Source of the DNA: Mesostigma viride
Taxonomy: Eukaryota; Streptophyta; Mesostigmatophyceae; Mesostigmatales; Mesostigmataceae
Assembly (NCBI GenBank): GCA_009746045.1
Contig: RPFO01000084.1
Coordinates: 1,294,176-1,358,175 of the forward strand
Direction of reading: 5' to 3'
Length of the DNA: 64,000 bases
Of the stretch, positions 1 to 9,520 are shown piece by piece. Position 1 is the stretch's first letter; each line of letters begins with the position of its first letter. The position numbers were made by a program, and so were the translations under genes. The notes beneath the pieces are model-generated. The model was given only the letters and a program-made list of their open reading frames with translations, was not told where the DNA came from and ran no database searches.

Positions 1-43
1 TTCCGTATCACTATAAAGAAACTATGTTCAGAGAACCCCGATT
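1..43. repeat. Internal repeat X2 of the DIRS-like element (partial)
   Basis: These 43 bases match the last 43 bases of X1 (end at 20236) and the end of the complete X2 (24359-24739). Three bases separate them from Y1, as in the second copy. Confidence 0.85.
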
Positions 44-46
44 CTT

Positions 47-171
47 CCGTGGAACTCCAAGGTAACCAGACTCTTTATTAAAACAATAAGTAGAGCACAT
101 CGGGAAGTGGCCCTCAACTGGCCATCCTTACCCATGGGAACACTTTATGTCCAAAAAGGCTAGCCTTACCC
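47..171. repeat. Internal repeat Y1 of the DIRS-like element
   Basis: This 125-bp segment is repeated at 24201-24325 (Y2, outer end) and 24743-24867 (Y1 of copy 2). It abuts the recombinase stop codon. With X1 and X2 it forms the split direct repeats expected of PAT/Kangaroo/Ngaro-type elements. Confidence 0.85.
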
Positions 172-1137
172 TTACATCCCTCCCTGGCGACCCAAGCCAG
201 GGGCAAAACAAAAACCGGTGGACGCATAAGACAAGAATGAAGGGAACTTAAGAGGAAGGCAGAGAAAAGACGCTCCGCCAAATGCGGGGGGGCAGGCGGC
301 GATAGCCCGAACCAGGGCGTCAGGAAGGGTGAGGGCCAAGCTCCGGTGCAATCCCACATAGTGGGCGACAGTTTTGCTGCTGCGCCAGCGACCCCGATGC
401 TGAATATCAGCCATGCTGCGCTGCCGCAAAAAATCATAGGTAGCCCCCCCATGCCGCAGCCCGTGAATGGTAAACACCGTGTCGACCCCCAAAGCCTGCG
501 TGGCCTGATGCCAAACCCGGCTGAACTGGGCATAATCGTAAGGGAACACCCGCTCCCAGGCCGCCTTGCCACGCATACAAGCCCGCAAGAGGGTCTCAGT
601 CATGACATCCTCGACCACCACAGACTGCACCTCCCCCTTAGCCGTCTTAGCTGACATCAACAACAAGGCGCCCCGCTGCGAACCCCGCAACCGAACATCA
701 GGCTGCAAGCGCACATGGCCGACCAACAGGTTGAGCGCCTCCGATACCCGCAGGTATTGTTGGAAAATAACGATGACCATCATAGCCGCACGAGGCTGCC
801 GCTGGAGTACCATAGTACAAGCAAGCGCAAACGCAGCCTCCCATGGGATGGGGGGGGGGGCACGAGGGGGTGCCAACGTGCGCCAGCCAGCCAAAACACT
901 TCGTGCCAAGGCCCAATCCCGCACCTCCCGGGGAAAGTACAAATTCAGGCCCATAAGCGCATTGACACACAACTGGCGGCTGTAACACCGTGAGTGCGCC
1001 CAAGCGACATACTCGCAATAGTATTCCTCAATCGTCAAGCCGCGCAACAAGCTGCCAGCCCGACCCCGCCGGCTCGCCCACCATGCAAAAAAGGACCTAA
1101 GGCCCCAATGGTAAACCATCAAAGTAGCCGGCTTCAC
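172..1137 (-). CDS. DIRS-like tyrosine recombinase
   Basis: This is the integration enzyme of the DIRS element, which inserts a circular cDNA by site-specific recombination without a DDE integrase. The 321-residue frame shows the tyrosine-recombinase catalytic set: R130 in YLRVSEAL, K164 in SAKTAKGE, H225 and R228 in HGLRHGG, W251 in GRW, and nucleophile Y260 in AHYVG. The first in-frame codon is GTG at 1137; the first ATG is at 1119 (MVYHWG) and is the likelier eukaryotic start. An in-frame TGA lies just upstream, so the protein is separate from pol. The frame is intact and identical in translation to 24868-25833. It lies at the 3' end of the coding region, next to repeat Y1. Confidence 0.9.
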   Translation of the reverse strand: MKPATLMVYHWGLRSFFAWWASRRGRAGSLLRGLTIEEYYCEYVAWAHSRCYSRQLCVNALMGLNLYFPREVRDWALARSVLAGWRTLAPPRAPPPIPWEAAFALACTMVLQRQPRAAMMVIVIFQQYLRVSEALNLLVGHVRLQPDVRLRGSQRGALLLMSAKTAKGEVQSVVVEDVMTETLLRACMRGKAAWERVFPYDYAQFSRVWHQATQALGVDTVFTIHGLRHGGATYDFLRQRSMADIQHRGRWRSSKTVAHYVGLHRSLALTLPDALVRAIAACPPAFGGASFLCLPLKFPSFLSYASTGFCFAPGLGRQGGM

Positions 1138-1200
1138 TCCTTGCCCTCAAGAAGGGTCAAGTAGCTAGCGCCAAGCCGAGGCCCGGGATTGGGATGAACA

Positions 1201-1785
1201 TGTCATATTATAGGTTTCAGCTCGCAGTCACATGGAAATAATTAATGATTGTGTGCCGGTACTTAGCCATTTTGTGGTTCGAGGCGTTCGGGTTAATGCG
1301 GCGCATTGGGACTTAGCCGTTTTGAGGTTCGGCTGAATTTTGGCTTGTGTGACCTACGACGATTTAAGTTACGCTGTGTGCGTTATGCCTCGTGAGTTAC
1401 GCCCTAGACTTTGGCTGTGCAGCACTGGTCCGGTACTGAGGTGCGGACTAGGATTCTGGGTACTGCCGGCTGGCGTGACAAGTGGCGAGATACTGGTGTG
1501 TGTCGATTGGTCGGTACTCGGCTGGTGTGTTGTAACGGAGATGTGTAACGGAGATGCGTTCCCAGGCTTGCGTCGGTGCCTAGCGCCGCAGGCTAGCCTA
1601 GCCGCCTGACAGACGATGATGATCCAAAAGCCAGCATTGTGTTGCGGCGGTCCAACGGTTGTTGCTGCTATGCTGGCAATGGCTATATGGTTGCGCTGGT
1701 AAATTAAGCTGGGGGCTTGGCTCTGAGTTTGTAACCTGATTACCGTAAATTATCATTTAATAAAAATTCGAACTCAATTTTAACA
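1201..1785 (+). repeat. 5' LTR of element B
   Basis: This is a 585-bp direct repeat of 15960-16542 with few differences. It starts TGTC, ends AACA and is preceded by GAACA. An 89-codon open frame inside it (1340-1609) recurs in every B LTR and looks fortuitous. No TGG-type primer-binding site follows directly. Confidence 0.92.
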
Positions 1786-1825
1786 TGTACTAGGTCGGGG
1801 TTAATTAATAAGGAAAAACGTAGCA

Positions 1826-2796
1826 ATGTCGGATCAAGAACAAGAAGAGACGGATTCGAGAAAGCGTACTGGGTGGAAGGATTTAAGAAATGAGAAGAAT
1901 TTGATAGAGCTGTGCAAAACACGAGTCGGGACAATTCCTCTTGATGCGGCAGTGACATTGGTAGAGGATTTCTGTGACAGGTTTGAGGCGTTTGTGGCGG
2001 ATCATGCAGATAAAACCGAGGATCTGTATGGGCTATTCCGGGATGCCGGAATGTTTAGAGCCGACAACGCCATTCTAGTAAATTGCCTGCGCTCCTGCCG
2101 TGACGAGAAAATCGAGGGCGCTGCAATTGGAGGTAGGTTGCGTGCAGCACTTCTTGAATCGAAAGCATCTGCCAAGTCTCGTCATGTTGGCATTTATAAT
2201 TGGGTGCCGAAGCGTCCCTACACACTCGACCTTCTCGCTTTGAGAAATGCGAGAAACGAGAGTGTAAAGGATGGCATTCCGGTGGTGGAACTGGCGGTGG
2301 TGGACCGTTATGTTCGCAATGCCAAGGACCTTAATTTCCAGAATGCCATGGCAGCTCTCAAGCGTGAGAAAGCCGAGGATGATCTCAATAAGGCGATTGA
2401 GGTTATCACGGGCATTGTCGAGGGTGAGGAGAGGGACATGGTGGCCCAACTGCGGGCCCAAGGTAAGCTCAATGAGCTGGGTCTGATTTCCCCTGCATTA
2501 CCGTCTGTCGCTGTGAATTCCATTCCTTCTTCTGGTGGTGCCCAAGGTGGTGCTGCTAAAGCGCCGGATGGGGGCAAGGTGGCCGCCATTGCGGGCGGTG
2601 GTGGCTCTAGCGGCGCGGGGCCCAGCGGGCCTCGTGGCAATGGGGGCCCGATGCGTAGGGGCAATAAGGGCAGCTTCAGCCGAGCGCAGCGCATGCCTGG
2701 GAAGCGATGGCAGCAAGGTAGGCAGCAGCCATACCCGCAGCAGCAGCAGCATGCACAACAGCCAGCTGCGCCGCCGTATCAGCAGCAACAGCGCTC

Positions 2797-2861
<65 letters not shown>

Positions 2862-3127
2862 GTGCACAGCCGGCAGTGCATGGGGCATGCTTTGTGTGTG
2901 GGAAGTCGGGACACATGGCAGCCAACTACTATCACAGGCACAAGGACACTCTCCAGGCACGCAGCAACGCCAACTCGCAAGCACCAGCGGTGTGTCACAG
3001 GTGTGGGCAGCCAGGGCACTTTGCGAGGGACACTCACCTGTGCCCAGCGGCCCAGGGCGGTGAGTTTGAACGAGTCTCACGACGATGGACAACTGCCGAA
3101 GCTGAAATGGAAGGATGGTTGTATTAG
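1826..3127 (+). CDS. Gag of element B (3' end replaced by element C LTR)
   Basis: The 433-residue frame starts with ATG 41 bp after the 5' LTR. The first ~230 residues look like a helical capsid-type Gag region. A Gly/Ala/Pro-rich linker and a poly-Gln run (about residues 325-346, a CAG/CAA repeat) follow. Two zinc-knuckle-like motifs come next: C355-x2-C-x4-H, where the last Cys appears replaced, and C390-x2-C-x4-H-x7-C. Both depart from CCHC spacing. From base 3063 onward the frame reads into the LTR of nested element C, so the last ~20 residues and the TAG stop are foreign. Joining across C (3062 to 11577), gag would end GGRR at TGA 11585-11587, in the context TGA CTAG. The second-copy gag (26522-27823) is the same. 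Confidence 0.88.
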
Positions 3128-3518
3128 CAATAATACAATGAGAGTAGTGTAAGCTGAGGGCTCAGAATGGAACGTCTGGGCAAACTCGGGTGCTGCGGCA
3201 CTCCCCAGTGCTACGCCTATATGCCTATGGCGGTGCTACCTGCAGCACCTGCCAGTGGACAACTGTACACTGCAATGCCATGCGACCACGTCACTAGCAA
3301 CCAGCTAAGACTCGGCCCGTCAGGCCCGGCTACACCGGACCTGGCGGGTCGAGCTAGCACCTAGGAACAGTCTGGCACTAACCGCACGTCAGTCCACATG
3401 ACACCTCAGTACCGTACACCCTGCCGTACAGTACTGAGGTGTCCCGCTCAGCCGCGGTAGGCAATACGCGGCGCGCAGGCCGGAAATCCGTGTGTCAGCC
3501 TAAGCATCTCATCTAACT
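3063..3518 (-). repeat. 3' LTR of element C
   Basis: This 456-bp repeat of 11116-11571 is read on the minus strand. Its outer edge abuts CGGTG. On the minus strand it is preceded by the purine-rich GAAAGGAAAACATAATGGG. It contains a strong inverted repeat near 3400-3443. A 65-codon frame (3167-3364) recurs in all C LTRs and is not considered a gene. Confidence 0.9.
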
Positions 3519-4582
3519 CCCATTATGTTTTCCTTTCAGGTTGAAGGCTAGCGACTTCAAGCCTGACCCTGCCCAGCTAGGAGACTGACTCCAAGCTGAC
3601 TGAGGTGCTGAGCAACTGACACCCATACTGCAACATCTGGACTGAAAAAGATGGGCCCCAGAACTCGTGCAATACTTGTGATGGCATCACGTTTAGCTCA
3701 ACATGCCCGGGGAGTTCCTCCTCCTCGCGAGCTCACAAGGGAGATAGCTATGCCTGTCTGCCTATCCAGGGAGTGCATCACCAGCCAAGAGAGCCATTGT
3801 AAAAAAATGCCAAGGTAACCGTTTAAGAGGTTCCATGTTGTTCCATCATCATCGCCCACTCAGAGAAAAATACCCAGCCAGGCTGGGTCAACTGAGCTCA
3901 GGTTACCTGCAACCTGAGGAGTGACAGTGGACAGGTTTATTGCACCCTGCACTGTCCATGTTGTACCTGCACAACATGTGAGGACCAGCCACCCCTGCCC
4001 TGCACAGAGGGGGCTGAAGTCCTAGTGACAGGTGACAGGACTATGACATCCTGGACCTGGCCACGTTGCACCTGCACAACGTGTGAGACCAGCCACCCCT
4101 GCCCTGCACATGGTGACTGAAGTCCTGGTGACAGGTGACAGGAATATTTCATCCTGCACCTGTGCTGAGCACGTTGTACTAGACAACATGACAGCACCCA
4201 TGCCTTACTGCCACTGAACAGTAAGGCCAGGTGGCCCAGGAGATCCACAGTGAACTGGGGTCCTGGGTAACCACCTGTCAAGGGAGCTTTGACCCTCCAC
4301 TTGAATGGGGGCACCTGAGCCACTGAGCTCAAGGCCAATCCACCAAGGCATACGCCCTAGTGGAGAAAGAATGTGAGATACATCCCATGCCCACCTATGA
4401 AGGTGTGCATAACGAAATTCCATGGTGTTGAAAAAATCAAAACAGATTTTATTGGGCATAGGGCACGCAGATGTATGAAAACAGACTCCAACCAACCCCC
4501 CTTGCTGGAAGCCACAACCTACCCCTTGGACCTGCCCAAGGGGTACTGGGTGACCTAGGCGGCCCTGGTGAACAGGACCCTG
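3519..4582 (-). other. Long 3' noncoding region of element C
   Basis: About 1.06 kb separates the RNase H stop and the 3' LTR. No credible gene is present. It holds a degenerate tandem repeat with hairpins (3957-4190). Element D has a similar ~1-kb region in the same place. Confidence 0.6.
3957..4190. repeat. Tandem ~105-bp repeat carrying hairpins
   Basis: Three units each start with a short inverted repeat: GTTGTACCTGCACAAC inside 3957-3978, GTTGCACCTGCACAAC inside 4063-4082, and a diverged GTTGTACTAGACAAC at 4173-4187. Each of the first two is followed by the shared stretch GACCAGCCACCCCTGCCCTG and a GTGACAGGTGACAGG stretch. Confidence 0.75.
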
Positions 4583-5569
4583 CTAGGCGTCCCCCCTATG
4601 GGGCAGGGTTGCCTGCTTGCCATAGGGGTTCATCAAGTGGTACAACAGCTGATATTGGTCAGCTGCCTGCTGAGGCACTTTAGTGAGTGCATCAGCAGCG
4701 TTGTGTTTGTCCTCCACGTGACGGGTGGACTCCCAGTAGGTGGACTCCTGTTTAAGGACCACCCAGTCAAGATCAGTGTGCACAGCATAGGGGTTAGCAA
4801 GGAAACTGAGGACTGACTGACTGTCAGTGAGCAAGTGTGCCACCACCCCAGCATTGCTGCCTGCTTGCATCTGCAACCAAACCAGCACATGATTCAAGTA
4901 CCTGGCATGAAGCACTGCTGACACCACTGCCCTGCACTCAGCAGCATTGCTGCTGACAGCCTTGCGTCTATGCAACCGGCTGTACCATGAAATGAGAGAC
5001 AAGGGTGCATCATCATTCTGCACAAAATACAAGCCTGACTCCCTTGCCTGCAACTTGGTAATCTGCCTGGACTCCATGGAACTATCCATCATAGCTTGGA
5101 TGTGAATGGTTTTGTGGAGATCCAAGGAGTGCAAGATAAGGGGAGGGCCTTCCTGGAGAGTTTTGGTGATGGCTTTGTGACCTACTTGCATCAAGACATC
5201 ATCATCAACTCTGCTAACCACAGCCAGGTGAGGTGCACACGTTGAGCACAACCACCCCAGCTTGCCTCTAATGGTAGGACAGGCTCCAGGTTTGATTTTT
5301 GTTTGCAAAACCTCCAAGCAGCTGTGCATGTAATCATTGGGAGAGTAAAGTGCACACACCCACTGGTTTTGATGCTGCTGGAGTTGTAACATTGTGCCAC
5401 AAAATTTTATGGCAGTGGTGCCCAGCTCTACTTGCTTGCCAATCTCAAAATGCTGTGACACTTGTTGAATAAAATCATCTACAGCACGCCTTGGCCCAGC
5501 AATCAGCTGATCATCCCCATGCCACACAAAGGTGAGATGCCATGAGGGTGTGGGACCACAAAGAAGCAA
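4583..5569 (-). CDS. Element C RT C-terminal part and RNase H (fragment)
   Basis: This 328-residue frame contains the RT palm box as WHGDDQLIAG, where Copia elements normally have YVDD. The RT thumb/connection follows, then a Copia-type RNase H: a DSS motif, ISWYSRL, NAAECRAV, LTDSQSVL and NAADALTK. One missing base near 5532 separates it from the RT N-terminal frame at 5503-5937. The second copy has GAGAATG where this copy has GAGATG and is open through this point (29292-30632). The RH C-terminal end also differs by one-base indels near 4660 and 4750. Confidence 0.82.
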   Translation of the reverse strand: MLLCGPTPSWHLTFVWHGDDQLIAGPRRAVDDFIQQVSQHFEIGKQVELGTTAIKFCGTMLQLQQHQNQWVCALYSPNDYMHSCLEVLQTKIKPGACPTIRGKLGWLCSTCAPHLAVVSRVDDDVLMQVGHKAITKTLQEGPPLILHSLDLHKTIHIQAMMDSSMESRQITKLQARESGLYFVQNDDAPLSLISWYSRLHRRKAVSSNAAECRAVVSAVLHARYLNHVLVWLQMQAGSNAGVVAHLLTDSQSVLSFLANPYAVHTDLDWVVLKQESTYWESTRHVEDKHNAADALTKVPQQAADQYQLLYHLMNPYGKQATLPHRGDA

Positions 5570-5937
5570 GGGTCTATGTCATCATATCTAGCCCCTAGCT
5601 TTTCAAACACAGCCTGAGCTGACATCCTGAAAATGCGAGGAGCTGATTGCAGCCCTTCAACACCTATGTTAGCTTTCAGGTACTGCTGAGGGATGTGTTT
5701 TGCCCAAACTCTGGGAGTGGAGACTACATACACCTGACCATGCCACACTTGTTGTGCTATCTCAGGTGAGCCTTTCAGGAAAGCCCTTTTAATGTCTGTA
5801 GCCTTACATACATAGTCATCCCCATCATTGAGATGACCCACAAAGACAGACAGCAAGATTTTTAGGGATGTTTGCTGAATGCCTGGCGTGTACAACTCTG
5901 CCTCTGTCAGATCAGTGGTGCCCTTGAACTCTGTCAC
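5503..5937 (-). CDS. Element C RT N-terminal part (fragment)
   Basis: This frame encodes RT fingers and palm, with the lineage motif ELYTPG followed by the motif-A region KATDIKRAFLKG (catalytic Asp) and GLQSAPRIF. It joins the next frame (4583-5569) through a one-base deletion specific to this copy. It joins the upstream linker frame (5934-6371) through a frameshift near 5950 that both copies share, so that break predates the duplication or is a common error. Confidence 0.8.
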   Translation of the reverse strand: MTEFKGTTDLTEAELYTPGIQQTSLKILLSVFVGHLNDGDDYVCKATDIKRAFLKGSPEIAQQVWHGQVYVVSTPRVWAKHIPQQYLKANIGVEGLQSAPRIFRMSAQAVFEKLGARYDDIDPCFFVVPHPHGISPLCGMGMIS

Positions 5938-6371
5938 ACAAGGTCTAGCATGAAAATGACTGACCCATCTGCTGCTGGCTTATGTTTACACACAAACTTC
6001 AGGCGCAAGTGCTTGCACCCTGCAGGCTTTTTGTCAATAGGTGTGACAGGTGGAGTATGAGAAGGACTAAGAGGATCTGGCACTACCCATTCTTCCCTGG
6101 CCTTGTTAAAGGCCTCCACCCATTTTAGGAATCCTATGTGTGTGCGACAGTCTTGCTCTATCTGTTCATAAGAAAGAGGAGACATTTTAGCCACATCATG
6201 CTTGCCCAATCCAAATGAGTTGGGATGAAGTTTTTGGTTGTGAACCAAGTCTGCCACACAGGGTTCTTGCCCTGGGGCATACTTGGGTGTAGCAAATTTT
6301 ACAGAAGCAATGTTGGTGTTAAGAAGTTTTTCAAGAGAAATTTTGAAATGATTCAGATCAACACCACCCAT
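5934..6371 (-). CDS. Element C protease-RT linker and first RT segment (fragment)
   Basis: This 145-residue frame carries HPNSFGL, SPLSYEQI and EAFNKAREEW, which align with HPNSLGI, SPITFPEL and RKALEEW in element B and with SPIPWRQL in element D. It is therefore the region between protease and RT. It ends in the first RT strands (RLKFVCKHK). It overlaps the upstream pol frame by 19 bases, shared by both copies. Confidence 0.75.
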   Translation of the reverse strand: MGGVDLNHFKISLEKLLNTNIASVKFATPKYAPGQEPCVADLVHNQKLHPNSFGLGKHDVAKMSPLSYEQIEQDCRTHIGFLKWVEAFNKAREEWVVPDPLSPSHTPPVTPIDKKPAGCKHLRLKFVCKHKPAADGSVIFMLDLV

Positions 6372-8321
6372 GTCCTGGATGGATAGTCTATCACTGGAGA
6401 TATGACACCAGGGTAACAGAGAAAAGGATCCCCCAACAAAGCATTCCCTTTATAACCTTCCAATACCTGAAAAGGAGTGGGGATACCGAGTATAGTCAAC
6501 ATGACCTGACCTAATACCTTGAGGGATGACTGCCCTGAGAAATCAGCCACATGGTGCCAGGGTGAAGGTTCCAAAGGCATATGGGGCACAGCCAGGGCAC
6601 TGATAATGCTGACCTGGGCTTGTGTGTCCACTGCAACCATAAATGGGCTATTGTCATTCTGCCCAACCTTCCCCACCTTAGCTGATCCTGCAGCAGTTTG
6701 AGCTTTGGCTCTATGAGCTGCTTGTAAAATGCGAACAGCGTCTGCTAGGCTGCGTTTGGAAGGTGCAGCTAGTGGCTGAGCTATGTTCACACTTGAAGAG
6801 GTGATAGGTTGCTGATCACCTGTTTTGCCAATGTGACCCTCTGCTGCAGGGGGCCAAGCCTGCAGTGACTGCCTGCAATCATCAAGGGTGACCTGGGTGT
6901 CACAGTGGGTGTGGCTCTCACACTCACCAGTGGGTGTTCCAAACAACCACTCACTGGGCAACGCTGGGATGCCAGGCAACTGTACAGGGCTGTCGGCCAA
7001 CAGCTCTTCCTCCTCTGCCACGTCTGACACAGTTGGAAAATACAATTTCATCCTGTGAGGTGAACACCTGTGAATCTTTCCCGTGTCATTGTGTTTAACT
7101 AACACTGTCCTGCCAGTGGTGTTAAACTTTAGGATGGTGGCTGGCCCATGCCAGGTACCCACCTTGCCTAGTCCCGACTCCTTGTAGAATAGGACCTGAT
7201 CCCCTTCTCTGAAGGTGGGACGTGGATGCTTTGCATCCTTGACAGCTAACCTGCTAGCTGTCTGTGCTCGCTGTGCGTTGTATAGGGCTAGTACCTCAGG
7301 TGGATAAATGCCTGCATGCAATCCATCTGGTGTAATGATCACCCCTTGTGGGGTTTTCATGAGTGGCCTCCTGTTGAGGACTTGGCACAACCTGGTGGAC
7401 CACAGAGCTCTGTCAGCATATGACCCACTGTCAGCCAGCAGATTGCCATCTTCTTTGGCTACAAGGGTTTTAATGGACCTGATGGCCCTTTCAATAATGC
7501 CTTGCCTCTCATGATCTTCTAGCCCAGCCAGATCAATAGCCTCACACCCTGGTTCATTGGCAAGACACGTGAACTGCTGATCCAGTAACAATGCCTCCAC
7601 AGGGTAGTACCTGGCCTGAGCAATCAAGAGAGCCCTGAGCAACTGTGTCTTGTCCATTCCAGGTAATGGTTCAATGGTTGTGTACCTTGACCATGCATCT
7701 TTAAGTGCCAAGTAAGATTGTCCTTTGATATGAAAGACATCTCCTACCACCCTGCCCTTGCACTTAGGTGGGGTAGCTACATGCCACTTAGGGGGTTTGG
7801 GTGCATTGAACTGACAATGCTGGCAGTGGGATCTGACCACCTGGCATGCACGTCTGAGTGCTGCCCCCCCTATTGCTGCTGCCACCACCTCTGCACTCAC
7901 TTCATGCCCATAAAGGAAATGCAACTGCAAAGCAAGCTCCTGAAAACTGATATGAGCATCCTCTGCTGGGGACACTCTGCACACCTTGGGAACCATAGAT
8001 GTGAAGGTTGGTTTAGAGACATAATCTTCTGAAACCAGCTGTAGCACCTTTCCAGAACTGCTCACTGCTCTGACAGTGGGGCATGCAGATGAAAGAGGTG
8101 AAGCAGGCACACTCAAGCCAGCATGAGAGGGAGACTCACACTTCTTGCCGTAAGGAGGCCGCTTGCAGTCCTTGGGGTCACCGTGGGGCGGCCCGTGGCA
8201 CTTGTGGCACAGGACGTCCAAATGCCCCAGCTCGTCCACGTTCTTGCGGCAGGTGGGCCGCAGGTGGTACTTCATGCCACAGCGGGTGCACCGCTGAGAA
8301 GACTTGTCCTCCTTGTCCTGC

Positions 8322-8404
<83 letters not shown>

Positions 8405-8878
8405 GCTGTTGCTGTTGTTGTTGTTGTTGCTGGAGCTGCCCCCCTTGGAGGGAGACTGCCCCTTACCCTTGCCCTTGCCCCAGCCCCTGCCCTTGCCCTT
8501 GCCCTTGCCCTTGCCCTTGCCCTTTCCCTTAAACATTTGTCCCAGCAGGGACTTGACTTCTGCCATAGTGACAGGTCTCTTGCTCCTGTCTTCCCTCTCC
8601 CTATCCTCCTCCTCCCTCTCTTCCCCCCTGACCCTCTTTACAGAGGTGCCCATGGCCCCCTGGCTAAGGGGAGCCAAGGCCAGCTTGATATAATCCAATG
8701 CCTCCTTCATGTCCTCCCAGTACTTTGCCATTCCTGTTGCAAGCATAGCGTAGGTGTTTTTGTCAAGTTTGAGTTTCTCAAGGAAGGAACGCAGCAAGAA
8801 CTTGTGATCTAGCTGCTGGACATCAGGACGTGCTTTGATGGCTAGCTCATATTTCTTTGTCTCAGCCACATAGTCCAC
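6353..8878 (-). CDS. Element C Gag C-terminus, integrase and protease-like domain
   Basis: This 841-residue frame reads through four parts. A capsid-end segment and a (GK)n basic tract come first, then a long poly-Asn run. Two CCHC-like knuckles follow (CTRCGMKYHLRPTC and CHKCHGPPHGDPKDC). The integrase has an HHCC zinc site (LHFLYGH ... CQHC) and the acidic triad D380, D433 in DQQFTC and E463 in GIIERAI. The protease-like domain has DTQAQVSII with Asp 751, a DFSG flap-like element and ALLGDPFL. The protease therefore sits after integrase. Asp-Thr-Gln replaces the usual Asp-Ser/Thr-Gly. D433 to E463 spans only 29 residues, against about 35 in the family. No gag-pol stop is seen here. This copy is intact where the second copy is broken in the poly-Asn region. 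Confidence 0.85.
8323..8429. repeat. TTG/CAA trinucleotide repeat (poly-Asn in Gag)
   Basis: This is a nearly pure GTT/TTG repeat of about 107 bp that encodes poly-Asn in the minus-strand Gag. The second copy (33018-33143) differs in length and carries a CAG-like interruption, which shifts the frame there. Long poly-Cys/Leu/Val frames on the plus strand are artefacts of this repeat. Confidence 0.9.
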
Positions 8879-8898
8879 TGATGTGACCCTGTATTCCT

Positions 8899-9099
8899 CT
8901 ACCCACCTGAATGCCCCATAATGTCCACAGATGAGGGGGTGGAGAGGAGGTCAGTTAGCTCCTTCATGAAAGCCTCCCAAACTGCCCTAGCCTGCGTGTC
9001 CTGCCACTTGGGATACCTACGCTGGAAGACAAGAATGAGATTCTGAATCTGAGAGGAGGACTGATGGTAAAATCCCCCTGCATGAGAGATCCAAACCAA
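8899..9099 (-). CDS. Element C Gag capsid fragment
   Basis: This 66-residue piece (VFQRRYPKWQDTQARAVWEA) matches the start of the intact 256-residue Gag frame at 33038-33808. A missing TA near 8922 (CATAATG against CATATATG) breaks it from the downstream Gag frame in this copy only. Confidence 0.65.
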   Translation of the reverse strand: MVWISHAGGFYHQSSSQIQNLILVFQRRYPKWQDTQARAVWEAFMKELTDLLSTPSSVDIMGHSGG

Positions 9100-9520
9100 T
9101 TCTTGACATTCAGTTCCTCCCTAGCCAGCTGAGAGAGAGAAGTGCATGATTCCCCTGCTCCCTAGTATACCCCTCAGGCAGCCCCCTGACATTAATCCTA
9201 TCCACAGGACGGTTTTCATTGTAAGTGGGCAACCTAGAGGGGGATGCAGGGGGAGAGGGAGAAGATGGTGTTGCTGCTGCAGCATTCACAGGAGAGACAT
9301 GCTGAGAGGGAAGTGCTACTTGAGTGAGCTGAGCAGGAGGGCAAACATGGGCTGTGTAGGAGGGTTAGGCAACATAGGGGTGGGCTGGGTGGGGGTGTGA
9401 GTGTGTGTCACTTCCCGCCTCCTGCTGCGGGCCTCCTCCCAATCATGGAAGGTGGGAGAGAGGGACACTTCATCGTCAGTAGGGTTAGTAAAATCATGAT
9501 GCAGCCAGGTAGGCAACCAC

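Noticed and set aside
346-1018. Several open frames overlapping the tyrosine recombinase
   Set aside because: They overlap a protein with all catalytic residues in place; high GC keeps other frames open.
1340-1609. 89-codon frame recurring in all four element B LTRs
   Set aside because: It is inside an LTR, has no recognisable features, and recurs only because LTRs are copies; one LTR breaks it with a deletion.
3167-3364. 65-codon frame recurring in the element C LTRs
   Set aside because: It is LTR sequence on the strand opposite to the element's genes; no evidence of expression.
8083-8812. Long plus-strand frames with poly-Cys, poly-Leu or poly-Val
   Set aside because: They are products of the TTG repeat opposite the Gag poly-Asn tract; the flanking sequence codes on the minus strand.
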